Assembly (NCBI GenBank): GCA_036278255.1
Contig: DASULK010000218.1
Location: 1 to 38,532 of the forward strand
Reading direction: 5' to 3'
DNA: 38,532 nt
Source of the DNA: DASULK01 sp036278255
GTDB lineage: Bacteria; Actinomycetota; Actinomycetes; Mycobacteriales; Micromonosporaceae
The position numbers and the translations under genes are program-made. The notes beneath the pieces were generated by a model. The model had not been told where the DNA came from. It saw nothing but the letters and a program-made list of their open reading frames with translations, and searched no databases. The first letter of the stretch is position 1. The number at the start of each line of letters is the position of its first letter. Positions 1 to 9,000 of the stretch are shown here, one piece after another.

Positions 1-8
1 TGAAAAAA

Positions 9-25
9 GATCACACACTGTGGTC
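9..25. promoter_or_regulatory. Possible operator palindrome upstream of sugar ABC operon
   Basis: Seven-base arms (GATCACA / TGTGGTC) separated by CAC pair at six of seven positions, about 115 bases before the first ABC transporter gene. Sugar operons of this kind are usually controlled by LacI, ROK or GntR regulators that bind such sites. No regulator gene is visible in the window, so the link is inference. Positions 1-140 otherwise hold only this presumed promoter region. Confidence 0.3.
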
Positions 26-140
26 ATAACTTTTGGGCATACGCCTCTACCTTTTCGCTGGACGTGTCGTTATCGTCTGTCGACTGTTCAGTGCGCGACG
101 TGCAGGAGGCGACGTTGCAGTGGCTCCTGGAGGCCCCCCG

Positions 141-1646
141 ATGACCACCCCGAAAGGCGGCGTGCTGCTGCGCATGAGCGGCATAGAGAAGTCTTTCCTC
201 GGGGCAAGGGTGCTCCACGGCGTTGACCTCTCCGTCGAGCGTGGAGAGGTGCACGCCCTGCTCGGCGAGAACGGGGCGGGCAAGTCCACCCTGATGAAGA
301 TCGTGGCGGGCGTCCACCGTGCGGATGCGGGCCGGATCGAACTGGCCGGTGAAGAAGTCGCTTTTGACCACCCGCTCCAGGCGCAACACGCCGGGGTCTC
401 CAGCGTCTTCCAGGAGTTCAACCTGCTCCCGGAACGCACCGTCGCCGAAAACGTCTACCTCGGACGCGAGCCACGCCGGGGCGGCCTCGTCGACGGGCGC
501 CGCATGACGGCCGACACCGCCGCCCTCCTCGCCGACCTGGGCGTCACCGGGCTCTCGCCCAATGCCCGGGTCCGGTCGTTGTCGGTCGCCCAACAACAGA
601 TCGTGGAGATCGTCAAAGCGCTGTCGTACGACGCGCGCCTCATCTGCATGGACGAGCCGACCGCGGCCCTCGCCGACCGGGAAGTCGAGCTGCTCTACGG
701 GCTGGTGCAGCGCCTGCGGGAACGTGGCGTCTCGATCCTCTACGTCTCGCACCGCCTCACCGAGATCTTCGACCTCTGCGACCGCATCACCGTCCTCAAG
801 GACGGCGACCTGGTCGCCACCGTCGACACCGCCGAGACCACCCGCGATGAACTGGTCCGCATGATGGTCGGCCGCCCCATCTCCAGCTACTATCCCGACA
901 AACTGGACGCTCCGGCCGACGACCGGGTCCGCCTGGAAATCACCGGCGGCGGCAACGGCCAACTGGACGGCATCGACCTGCAGGTGCGCGGCGGCGAAAT
1001 CCTGGGCCTGGCCGGCCTCCAGGGCAGCGGCCGCACCGAGATCGCCCACGCCCTCTTCGGTATCGCCCCCTTCACCCGCGGCGAGGTACGTATCGACGGT
1101 GCCCCCGTCACGTTGCGCTCGCCCCGTCACGCCATTCGTGCCAGCCTCGCCCTGGTCACCGAGGACCGCAAAACCGAGGGCCTGGCGCTGAACCAGTCGA
1201 TCCGGGCCAACGCCCGGCTCGTGCTCGACGCCGTCCTACCCCGTACGGCCAACCGTCTCTCCCGGCGGATCCCGGAGATTCTGTCCTCCCTGGAGCTGGT
1301 GGCGCGCGGTCCCGAACAGGAGGTGCGGTTCCTGTCCGGGGGCAACCAGCAGAAGGTCGTACTGACCAAATGGCTCGCCACCGAGCCGGCGGTCATCGTG
1401 CTTGACGAGCCCACCCGCGGCATCGACGTCGGCGCCAAATTGGCGGTCTACACCTTGATGCGGGAGCTCACGGCGGCTGGAGTCGCGATTTTGATGATCT
1501 CTTCGGAGTTGCCCGAACTTCTTGGAATGGCCGATCGCATCCTCGTGATGAAGGACGGCCGCCCCTGTGGTGAGCTGCCCGGCGGGGCGAGCGAGGAAGC
1601 GGTTATCGCCATGGCCACCGGGCAGACGCTGATGGAGGCGGTGTGA
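141..1646 (+). CDS. Sugar ABC transporter ATP-binding protein (RbsA/XylG type)
   Basis: This 501-residue protein has two tandem ABC ATPase domains, as expected for the ATPase of CUT2-family monosaccharide importers. The first domain shows a Walker A (GENGAGKST, about residues 41-49) and a Walker B (ICMDEPTAAL). The second lacks a canonical Walker A, as is usual in RbsA-type proteins, but has an LSGGNQQKV signature and an IVLDEPTRGID Walker B. The ATG at 141 is chosen because GGAGG lies seven bases upstream. A GTG at 120, ten bases after AGGAGG, is an alternative. The stop overlaps the next start by one base, so the genes are translationally coupled. It would power uptake of a sugar bound by the lipoprotein encoded at 3825. 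The substrate cannot be read from the sequence. Confidence 0.95.
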   Translation: MTTPKGGVLLRMSGIEKSFLGARVLHGVDLSVERGEVHALLGENGAGKSTLMKIVAGVHRADAGRIELAGEEVAFDHPLQAQHAGVSSVFQEFNLLPERTVAENVYLGREPRRGGLVDGRRMTADTAALLADLGVTGLSPNARVRSLSVAQQQIVEIVKALSYDARLICMDEPTAALADREVELLYGLVQRLRERGVSILYVSHRLTEIFDLCDRITVLKDGDLVATVDTAETTRDELVRMMVGRPISSYYPDKLDAPADDRVRLEITGGGNGQLDGIDLQVRGGEILGLAGLQGSGRTEIAHALFGIAPFTRGEVRIDGAPVTLRSPRHAIRASLALVTEDRKTEGLALNQSIRANARLVLDAVLPRTANRLSRRIPEILSSLELVARGPEQEVRFLSGGNQQKVVLTKWLATEPAVIVLDEPTRGIDVGAKLAVYTLMRELTAAGVAILMISSELPELLGMADRILVMKDGRPCGELPGGASEEAVIAMATGQTLMEAV

Positions 1647-2773
1647 TGACCGGCGTCAAGACGACCGCCTTCCGGTTGCGGCCGCAACGGCTCGGCATCA
1701 CCCCCCTGGTCTATCTGGCGCTGGTGGGCATCCTGCTGATCGGTGGGCTGCTGGTGGCCGCGCAGGGCGGCAACCTCTTCAGCAACGCCAACCTGGTCTA
1801 CCTGCTGACCCAATCCAGCCTGCTGGGGTTCGTCGCGATCGGTCAGACACTGGTGATCCTCTGCCGGTCGCTGGACCTGTCGGTCGGCTACGTGGTGGCG
1901 CTCTCCAGTTTGGTGGCCGCCACGACCATGGCCGGTGACACCTCCCGGATCCCCCTGGCCATCGGCGCGGTCATCGTGGTGGCCGTCGTGGTCGGGCTGG
2001 TCAACGGACTGATGATCACCAAACTCAAGGTCAACTCTTTCATCGCGACCTTGGGCGTCGGGCTGATCATCAAGGGCTACCTGGACACCCAGTACAAGGG
2101 GCCGACGGGGAGCGTGCCGCAGGCGTTCCAGGCTTTCGGCTACACCCGGATGGGCTTCATCCCGCTCTCTACCGTGATCATGATCGCGGTTGCGGTCGCC
2201 GGCATCTTCTTCCTGCGTAAGACCCGCACCGGCTACCACATGTTCGCCGTGGGCGGCGACACCGAGGTCGCCCGCATGTCGGGGATACGCACCGACCGTA
2301 CGGTGATTATCGCGCACTGTCTCTGCGCGCTCGGCGCCGGCGTCGCCGGCCTGCTGCTCGCGGCCCGGTTCGGCACCGGTAGTGCGCTGATCTACGACTC
2401 CGGATACGACCTGGAGTCGATCGCCGCGGTCGTGCTCGGCGGGACGTACCTGCTCGGCGGTCGCGGCGGTATCGGCGGGACCGTAGCCGGGGTGATGATC
2501 CTGGCGGTGCTCGACACCGTCTTCAACGTCCTCGCCGTTGACCCCTTCTTCAAGAGCGTCCTGCGCGGCGTCATCATCATCGTCGCGGTGGCGATCTACG
2601 CGCGGCAGCAGCTCAGCGCCAAGGGCAGCCGGGTCCGGTTCCCCGGTGGCGCCGGGACCAGCAGACCCGGGAGAAGCGGACCTGGGACCACCAGACGCGG
2701 GACCACCCAACCACCACCTTCCGATCCGGCGCCAGCAGCAGCGGTGACCGCGGACCAGGAGGTCGGACGATGA
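1646..2773 (+). CDS. Sugar ABC transporter permease (RbsC-like), first of two
   Basis: This 375-residue integral membrane protein of the BPD_transp_2 family has about eight to ten hydrophobic segments. It carries the usual motifs of ribose/xylose-type permeases: GQTLVILCRSLDLSVGY near the first third, and an AVVLGGTYLLGGRGGIGGT loop near the C-terminus. ATG 1646 follows GGAGG by seven bases and overlaps the preceding stop by one base. After the last membrane helix there is an unusual hydrophilic tail of about 50 residues rich in Gly, Thr, Pro and Arg, encoded by a 15-bp tandem repeat (2654-2713). With its neighbour at 2770 it probably forms a heterodimeric channel, since two different permeases are encoded instead of the usual single homodimerising one. 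Confidence 0.93.
   Translation: MTGVKTTAFRLRPQRLGITPLVYLALVGILLIGGLLVAAQGGNLFSNANLVYLLTQSSLLGFVAIGQTLVILCRSLDLSVGYVVALSSLVAATTMAGDTSRIPLAIGAVIVVAVVVGLVNGLMITKLKVNSFIATLGVGLIIKGYLDTQYKGPTGSVPQAFQAFGYTRMGFIPLSTVIMIAVAVAGIFFLRKTRTGYHMFAVGGDTEVARMSGIRTDRTVIIAHCLCALGAGVAGLLLAARFGTGSALIYDSGYDLESIAAVVLGGTYLLGGRGGIGGTVAGVMILAVLDTVFNVLAVDPFFKSVLRGVIIIVAVAIYARQQLSAKGSRVRFPGGAGTSRPGRSGPGTTRRGTTQPPPSDPAPAAAVTADQEVGR
2654..2713 (+). repeat. Four-copy 15-bp tandem repeat in permease C-terminal tail
   Basis: Four consecutive 15-base units each begin with GGG and encode the imperfect pentapeptides GTSRP, GRSGP, GTTRR and GTTQP. The repeat keeps the reading frame. It lies in the cytoplasmic tail after the last membrane segment, where length variation would be tolerated. 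Confidence 0.8.
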
Positions 2774-3816
2774 CGACATCCACCAAGCAGAACGCTGGCG
2801 GCCGCAGCGCCCTGGCGGGGGTGGCTCGATTTTTCACCGGGGGCAGCGGCACCGTCCTCGCCCTGCTGATCGCCATCTTCGCGGTCATCTTCACGCTGAA
2901 CCCGTCGTTTGCCGAACCGCCGTCGCTGATGGCGTTCGTCAAGAAGGCCGCGCCGCTGGTCATCCTGGCGATCGGGCAGTACTTCGTGGTCGTCTCCGGG
3001 GAGTTCGACCTGTCGGTCGGGTCCCTGGTCGGCGCGCAGGTGGTCTTCGCCGCCCTGATGATCGACGGTCAAGAGAGCCGGACCGTGCCGGTGATCCTGG
3101 TGATGCTCGCCTTCGGGGCGCTGGTCGGGCTGATCAACGGTCTGATCACTACGGTCCTCAAAGTGCCGTCGATCATCACCACGCTCGGCATGATGCTGGT
3201 CCTCTACGGGGCGATCCGGATGTTGACCGGCGGTGCCCCCACCGGGGCGCTCTCCGAGAGTTTCCGGCTGGCCGGCCGGCACGGCATCGACGTCCCGGTC
3301 ATCCGTCAGCTGCCCTGGGCGCTGCTCATCATGCTCGTGCTCGGCGCCGCCGCGGTCCTGCTGATGCGTTCCCCCTACGGCCGTACGCTCATGGCCGTCG
3401 GTGACAACGAGACGGCCGCAGCCTTCGCCGGAGCCCGGGTGTGGTGGGCCCGCACCAGTGCCTTCATGCTCTCCGGGCTGGCGGCCACCATCGCCGGCAT
3501 TCTGATCGGCGGTTATGCGGGGGTGACCGCGCAGGTCGGGCAGGGCCTGGAGTTCGTCTCCATCACCGCCGTCGTACTGGGCGGTGTGGTGCTGGGCGGT
3601 GGGCGAGGAGCTGTCGCCGCCGCGATGGCTGGTGCGCTGACCATCGAAGCCCTCTTCACCCTCTTCAACCAGCTCAGTCTCCCGTCGACCCTGCGGCCGA
3701 CCGCCCAGGGTCTGATCATCATCGCCGCCGTGGCCTACGCCTCCAAGGAGTGGGGCCGCCGCCGGCGAACTGAAGAAAGCCAAGGGGTCCACCAGCACGC
3801 GGTGGCCAATTCCTAG
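2770..3816 (+). CDS. Sugar ABC transporter permease (RbsC-like), second
   Basis: A 348-residue BPD_transp_2 permease of the CUT2 branch with many hydrophobic segments. It has the conserved GQYFVVVSGEFDLSVGSLVG motif around residues 70-90 and the AVVLGGVVLGGGRGAVAAA loop near residue 275. The ATG overlaps the stop of the upstream permease (ATGA), showing tight translational coupling. It is clearly diverged from the first permease, so a heterodimeric pore is likely. The C-terminus ends in a basic cytoplasmic tail (KEWGRRRRTEE). Only eight bases separate its stop from the next ATG, and that gap contains a strong AGGAGG, so the binding protein can be translated at a high rate. Confidence 0.93.
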   Translation: MTTSTKQNAGGRSALAGVARFFTGGSGTVLALLIAIFAVIFTLNPSFAEPPSLMAFVKKAAPLVILAIGQYFVVVSGEFDLSVGSLVGAQVVFAALMIDGQESRTVPVILVMLAFGALVGLINGLITTVLKVPSIITTLGMMLVLYGAIRMLTGGAPTGALSESFRLAGRHGIDVPVIRQLPWALLIMLVLGAAAVLLMRSPYGRTLMAVGDNETAAAFAGARVWWARTSAFMLSGLAATIAGILIGGYAGVTAQVGQGLEFVSITAVVLGGVVLGGGRGAVAAAMAGALTIEALFTLFNQLSLPSTLRPTAQGLIIIAAVAYASKEWGRRRRTEESQGVHQHAVANS

Positions 3817-3824
3817 GAGGAACC

Positions 3825-5012
3825 ATGCGCTTGTCACGTATGGCGATCGCAGGGATCGCAACAATAGGTTTAATGCTCACCGGCTGTACGACCGATCAGC
3901 CGGACAATGATGCCACGTCGCCGCAGCAGACCGCCGATGGCGAGTGGTTTGTCCGCGCCGACTACGACCGGCAACTCGCCCAGCGGAAGGTGACTCCGGA
4001 GGGCTCGGCCGACCAGCCGTGGCTGCAGGCCATCGAGCCGGAGTGGGTCGACACGTCGAAGTACGCCAAGGACGGCCCGGCCAAGATCTGCTTCTCCAAC
4101 GCCTCGGTCAGCAACCCGTGGCGGGTCACTGGCTGGATCACCATGCAGCAGCAGGTGCAGGTGCTGAAGGACGAGGGCGCCATCGCCGAGTTCCGCTCCT
4201 CCGACGCCGCGGACGACGACAACCGCCAGATCTCCGACATCCAGGCGTTCATCGATGCCGGAGACTGCGATGCCCTGATCATTTCTCCGTCCACCACGGC
4301 CACCCTGACCCCGGCGGTCCAGGCCGCATGTGACAGCGGTGTGCCGGTCATCGTCTTCGACCGTGGTGTCAACACCGACTGCGCGGTGACCTTCATCCAC
4401 CCGATCGGCGGCTACGCCTACGGTGCGGACGGTGCCGAGTTCCTGGTGGAGAACCTGAAGCCCGGAGCCAACATCCTGGCGCTGCGCATCCTGCCCGGGG
4501 TCGACGTGCTGGAGCACCGCTGGGCGGCGGCGCAGGAAGTCTTCCGCAACAGCGAACTGAAGGTGCTGGGCGACGAGTTCACCGGCGGCGACGGCGCGAA
4601 GATCAAGGACATCGTCACCCAGTACCTGCAGCGCGGGAACGTTGACGGCATCTGGATGGACGCCGGGGACGGCTCGGTAGCGGCGCTGGAGGCCTTCGAG
4701 GACGCCGGCAAGGACTACCCGGTCATGATCGGCGAGGACGAGCTCTCCTTCATGCGTAAGTGGAAGGACGCCAACGTGACCGCACTCGCCCCCGTCTACT
4801 CGAACTTCCAGTGGCGCACCGCGGTGCTGGCCGCCGTGGCGATCCTCAAGGGCGAGCAGGTGCCGGCAGAGTGGGTTCTCCCGCAGGCGCCGATCACCGA
4901 CGCGGACCGGGACGATTTCCTGACCCGCAACGCTGAGATGCCGAGCCTGCACTACGCCAAGTTCGGCGGTGAGGACCTGCCGGGCTACCCGGACGCGTGG
5001 CGCAACCGATGA
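3825..5012 (+). CDS. Sugar ABC transporter substrate-binding lipoprotein
   Basis: A 395-residue periplasmic-binding-protein-like protein (Peripla_BP_4 type). The N-terminus is a lipoprotein signal peptide with an LTGC lipobox, putting the acylated Cys at residue 21, so it is tethered to the outer face of the membrane. The mature part shows the two-lobe fold pattern: KICFSNASVSNPWRVT in the first lobe, then DALIISPSTTATLTPAV and VPVIVFDRGVNTDCAV around the hinge. The ATG follows AGGAGG at ideal spacing. It captures the sugar for the two permeases and ATPase just upstream. An aromatic ligand pocket is plausible but the ligand is unknown. The linked epimerase and dehydrogenase suggest a keto- or rare sugar, which is inference. 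Confidence 0.93.
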   Translation: MRLSRMAIAGIATIGLMLTGCTTDQPDNDATSPQQTADGEWFVRADYDRQLAQRKVTPEGSADQPWLQAIEPEWVDTSKYAKDGPAKICFSNASVSNPWRVTGWITMQQQVQVLKDEGAIAEFRSSDAADDDNRQISDIQAFIDAGDCDALIISPSTTATLTPAVQAACDSGVPVIVFDRGVNTDCAVTFIHPIGGYAYGADGAEFLVENLKPGANILALRILPGVDVLEHRWAAAQEVFRNSELKVLGDEFTGGDGAKIKDIVTQYLQRGNVDGIWMDAGDGSVAALEAFEDAGKDYPVMIGEDELSFMRKWKDANVTALAPVYSNFQWRTAVLAAVAILKGEQVPAEWVLPQAPITDADRDDFLTRNAEMPSLHYAKFGGEDLPGYPDAWRNR

Positions 5013-5020
5013 AACACGTT

Positions 5021-5041
5021 CGGAGGTCCTGCTGACCTCCG
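5021..5041 (+). terminator. Hairpin downstream of binding-protein gene
   Basis: Perfect 8-bp arms CGGAGGTC and GACCTCCG with a five-base loop start eight bases after the binding-protein stop. It is the first of two hairpins in this 101-base gap. It may protect the upstream mRNA or act as a partial terminator. Confidence 0.55.
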
Positions 5042-5053
5042 GACGGAATCCCG

Positions 5054-5088
5054 CCCGGTGACACCGAGATCGCCTCGGTGTCACCGGG
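5054..5088 (+). terminator. Strong 15-bp hairpin between binding protein and epimerase genes
   Basis: Perfect 15-bp arms (CCCGGTGACACCGAG and its complement) with a five-base loop, no T tract, ending 25 bases before the epimerase start. GC-rich hairpins without U runs often terminate or attenuate transcription in actinomycetes. In ABC operons, a hairpin after the binding-protein gene usually lowers expression of downstream genes relative to it. Confidence 0.65.
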
Positions 5089-5113
5089 GGGCCATCAGCG
5101 AAGGAGAGCGAGC

Positions 5114-5977
5114 ATGCGACACCCGTTGGGCGTCAACACCTGGGTCTGGGCCTCGCCATTGACCGACGCCGCCTTGGCGGAGATCGCGCCGCGGGTACGT
5201 GACTGGGGTTTCGACGTCATCGAGCTGCCCGTCGAGGCGCCCGGTGACTGGGATCCCGCCCGGGCCGCCCAGCTACTGGCTGATCTGGGCCTGGCGGCCA
5301 GCGTCGTGCTCGTCATGGGGCCGGGGCGGGAGCTAGTCAAGACCGACCCGGCTACCGTCGCGGCCACTCAGGACTACCTCCGTCATGTGGTGGACGTCGC
5401 CGTGGCGGTGGGGTCGAAGGTGATCGCCGGCCCCGCCTACGCCTCCGTGGGCCGCACCTGGCGGATGTCGGACGACGAACGCGCCCGCCACTACGAAGAA
5501 CTGCGGGAACATCTGCTGCCCGTCGTCGAACACGCCGCCGCGGCCGGGGTGACCGTCGCGGTCGAGCCCCTCAACCGGTACGAGACCAGTCTGCTCAACA
5601 CCGTCGACCAGGCCTTGACGGCGCTGGACGGGCTGCCCGAGGCGGGCTGTGGACTGGCCTTGGACGTCTACCACATGAACATCGAGGAGCAGGACGTTGC
5701 GGCGGCGATCCGCCGGGCCGGTCCGCGCATCGCCGCCGTTCAGGTCTGTGCGAATGACCGGGGTGCGCCGGGGGCCGACCACCTCGACTGGCCGGCGATC
5801 CTGAACGCGCTGGGGGACGCCGGCTACACCGGCTCGCTGGTGATCGAGTCGTTCACCGCGGAGAACGCCACCATCGCCACCGCGGCCTCAATCTGGCGGC
5901 CGCTGGCGTCCAGCCAGGACGTCATCGCCGTCAACGGTCTGTCGTTCTTGAAGGGAGTGATGCAACAGCCCGCCTGA
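5114..5977 (+). CDS. Sugar (ketose) 3-epimerase-like TIM-barrel protein
   Basis: A 287-residue member of the xylose isomerase-like TIM barrel (AP_endonuc_2) superfamily. It is most like D-tagatose/D-psicose 3-epimerases: VEPLNRYETSLLNT around residues 150-163, ALDVYHMNIEE around 182-192, NDRGAPG around 214-220 and VIESF near 245. By alignment to the P. cichorii enzyme from memory, the metal ligands would be E151, D184, residue 210 and E245. Residue 210 is Gln instead of His. Gln at this site is known in hydroxypyruvate isomerase-type relatives, so a different substrate is possible. ATG 5114 is preferred because AAGGAG lies just upstream. The gene belongs with the ABC importer and probably interconverts the imported sugar. 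Confidence 0.85.
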   Translation: MRHPLGVNTWVWASPLTDAALAEIAPRVRDWGFDVIELPVEAPGDWDPARAAQLLADLGLAASVVLVMGPGRELVKTDPATVAATQDYLRHVVDVAVAVGSKVIAGPAYASVGRTWRMSDDERARHYEELREHLLPVVEHAAAAGVTVAVEPLNRYETSLLNTVDQALTALDGLPEAGCGLALDVYHMNIEEQDVAAAIRRAGPRIAAVQVCANDRGAPGADHLDWPAILNALGDAGYTGSLVIESFTAENATIATAASIWRPLASSQDVIAVNGLSFLKGVMQQPA

Positions 5978-6094
5978 CCTCATCGGTCCCGTTCTTTTCG
6001 TTCCGTTTGCACAGTGTCCACTCGGCGCCGGCACGCCTCTCGTTGGACAGTTTCTGATGAGTCCGTCCGTCGTTCCCCTCTGGAGGGACACTTG

Positions 6095-9000
6095 ATGAAC
6101 GTACTGAAACGGCGGCGTTTCGGTCGGCTCTTGGCCGTACCACTCTCCGCCGCGCTCGTGCTGGCACCCGGCGTGTCCGCCCCCGCGGCAGCCCAGGAAA
6201 ACCAGCTCGACGATCGGCACGTCCTGATCTTCACCAAGACCACACAGTTCCGGCACACCGAGGCGATCGTGCAGGGCACGCCGGTGCTGGAGGAGGCCTT
6301 CGCCAAGGTAGGAATCACCTCCGAGCACACGGAGGATTCCTCGATCTTCAATGACGAGGATCTCGCGCGTTTCGATGCATTGGTGATGTTCCAGGCCTCC
6401 GGCGATCCGTGGACCGCCGATGAGAAGGCCGCCATGGAGCGCTACCAGCAGGCCGGTGGGGGGATCGTCGCGATCCACAACGCCACCGACATGCGCGGCA
6501 GCTACCAGTGGTGGGACAACCTGGTCGGGTCGCTCATGCCCGGCCACGCCGCCACCGGGAGCAGCCCGGGCCTGCGCGGCACGGTGCGGGTGGAGGACCA
6601 GACCCACGCCTCCACAACCCACCTGCCGCAGCGCTGGGAGCGCGGCGACGAGTGGTACAACTTCTCCACCAACGTCCGCGGCAGCGCACACGTGCTGGCC
6701 ACCATGGACGAGACGACGTACGCCCCCGGCAGCAACGCCATGGGCTACGACCACCCGATTTCCTGGTGCAAGCCGTACGACGGCGGACGCGCCTGGGTGA
6801 CCGCCATGGGCCACTTCGGTGCGCACTACACCCAGGAGCCGGATTTCGTCCAGCACATTGTTGGTGGGGTGCAGTGGGCCGCCGGCCAGGTCGAGAGCGA
6901 CTGCGGTGGCACGATCTGGGGCGAATTCGAGAAGGTTCCGCTCGACCAGAACACCAGCGCCCCGTTTGCGATGGATGTCGCATCGGACGGCCGGGTCTTC
7001 TTCACCGAGCTGGTCCGCGGCGAGATCCGCGTCTACAACCCGAAGACCCACACCACCACCACCGCGATCGAGATCCCGGTGTACCCCGGTGGTGAGGACG
7101 GGCTGTTGGGTATCGCCCTCGATCCCAACTTCGCCGACAACGGCCACCTGTTCCTGTACTACTCGCCGGCCAGCGAGAACGACACCGATCCGGAGAACTT
7201 CTTCAACAAGGTGTCCCGCTTCACCGTCAAGGACGACTCCACCATCGACCCAGCGTCGGAGGTGCTGATCCTGGACGTGCCGGCACGTCGCCTCCCTGAC
7301 GAGCCGGGGCACACCGGGGGCGGCCTCGCTTTCGGGCCGGACGGGAGCCTGTACCTCTCCGTCGGTGACGACGTGAACCCGCACTCGGAGCCGTCCGGTG
7401 GGTACGCGCCGCTCTCCACCCGGCCGGGTACCTTCCATGACGCGCGGGAGACCTCGGCGAACACCAACGACCTGCGCGGCAAGCTGCTGCGGATCGTGCC
7501 GAAGGCCGAGGGGGGCTACTCGATCCCCGAGGGGAACATGTTCGCGCCGGGGACCCCGAACACCCGTCCCGAGATCTACGCGATGGGTTTCCGTAACCCG
7601 TTCCGGTTCTCCATCGACCCGGAGACCGGCTGGGTCGGCCTGGCCGACTACGGCCCGGACAACTCGAACGACCGTGCCGACCGGGGCCCAGCGGGCATCG
7701 TCGAGTGGAACCTGATCAAGGAGCCCGGCTTCTACGGGTGGCCGATGTGCCAGGGCCCGAACATGCCCTACCGCGACGTCGACTACACGACCAGCCCGGT
7801 GACCGTCGGCGACTACTTCGACTGCGAGAAGCCGGTCAACGACTCGCCGCGCAACACGGGTCTGCGGGACCTGCCGGCGGCGAAGCCGGCGCAGCTGTAC
7901 TACGGGTACCGGGTCTCCTCGGTGCCGTCCGTCATTCCGGCCGGTGGTGGCCTGGCCCCCATGGGCGGCCCCTTCTACCGGTACGACGACGAGCTCGACT
8001 CCGACACCAAGTTCCCCGAGTACTACGACGGGAAGCCGTTCTTCTACGAGTGGGCGAAGAACCGCCTCTACTCGCTGACTCTGGACGGCGACGGCGACGT
8101 CGAGAAGATCAACCCGTTCCTGCCGCCGCCCAGCGGCGAGTGGCGCGCTCCGATCGACTCCAAGTTCGGGCCCGACGGTTCGCTCTACGTCCTGGACTGG
8201 GGCGGCGGGTTCGGTCGCCACAACCCCGCCTCCGGGCTGTACCGGGTGGACTACATCTCCGGATCCCGCTCGCCGGTGGCGGCCGTGACGGCCACGCCGG
8301 ACTCCGGGCAGGCCCCGCTTGAGGTGCGGTTCTCCGGCGAGCAGAGCATCGACCCGGAGGGCGAGGCGCTCACCTACGCCTGGGACTTCGACGGCGACGG
8401 CACGGTCGACTCGACCGACCCGAAGCCGACTCACACCTACACCAAGAACGGTGTGTACGACGCCCGGCTCACGGTGACCGACCCGCACGGCAAGACCGGT
8501 ACCACCACGGTCCCCATCACCGTCGGCAACACCCGGCCCGAGGTGAAGTTCAACCATCCGCCCAACGGTGGTTTCTTCGACTTCGGTGACGTGGTCTCGT
8601 GGGACCTGACGGTAACTGACGCCGAAGAGTCGGTGATTGATGACGAGGAGATCATCATTCAGCCGGCGCTCGGCCACGACGAGCACGCCCACCCCGCCGA
8701 ACCGCTCTTCGGTCGTAAGGGCTCGGTGGCCACCAGCCTCGGCGGCGGCCACGGCGAGGACATGAATGTCTTCTACGTCCTCGACGGTCGCTACACCGAC
8801 AAGGGTGGCAGCGGCGACATCCCGGCCCTGACCGGGTCGGACACCACCCTGCTGTTCGCGAAGCGTCGGCAGGCCGAACACCACACCTCCGCGCAGAACA
8901 TCACCTCGCTACCCGGCCAGGACATCGAGGACGCCACCGAGGCGATCGCGGGTCAGAACGGGGCTTGGGCGGCGTACGAGCCGGTCAACCTCTACAACGT

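Noticed and set aside
5888..8884. A 998-codon open frame on the minus strand
   Set aside because: It lies opposite the mosaic dehydrogenase gene; the protein is Val/Arg/Gly-rich with no known domain, as expected for an antisense frame in GC-rich DNA.
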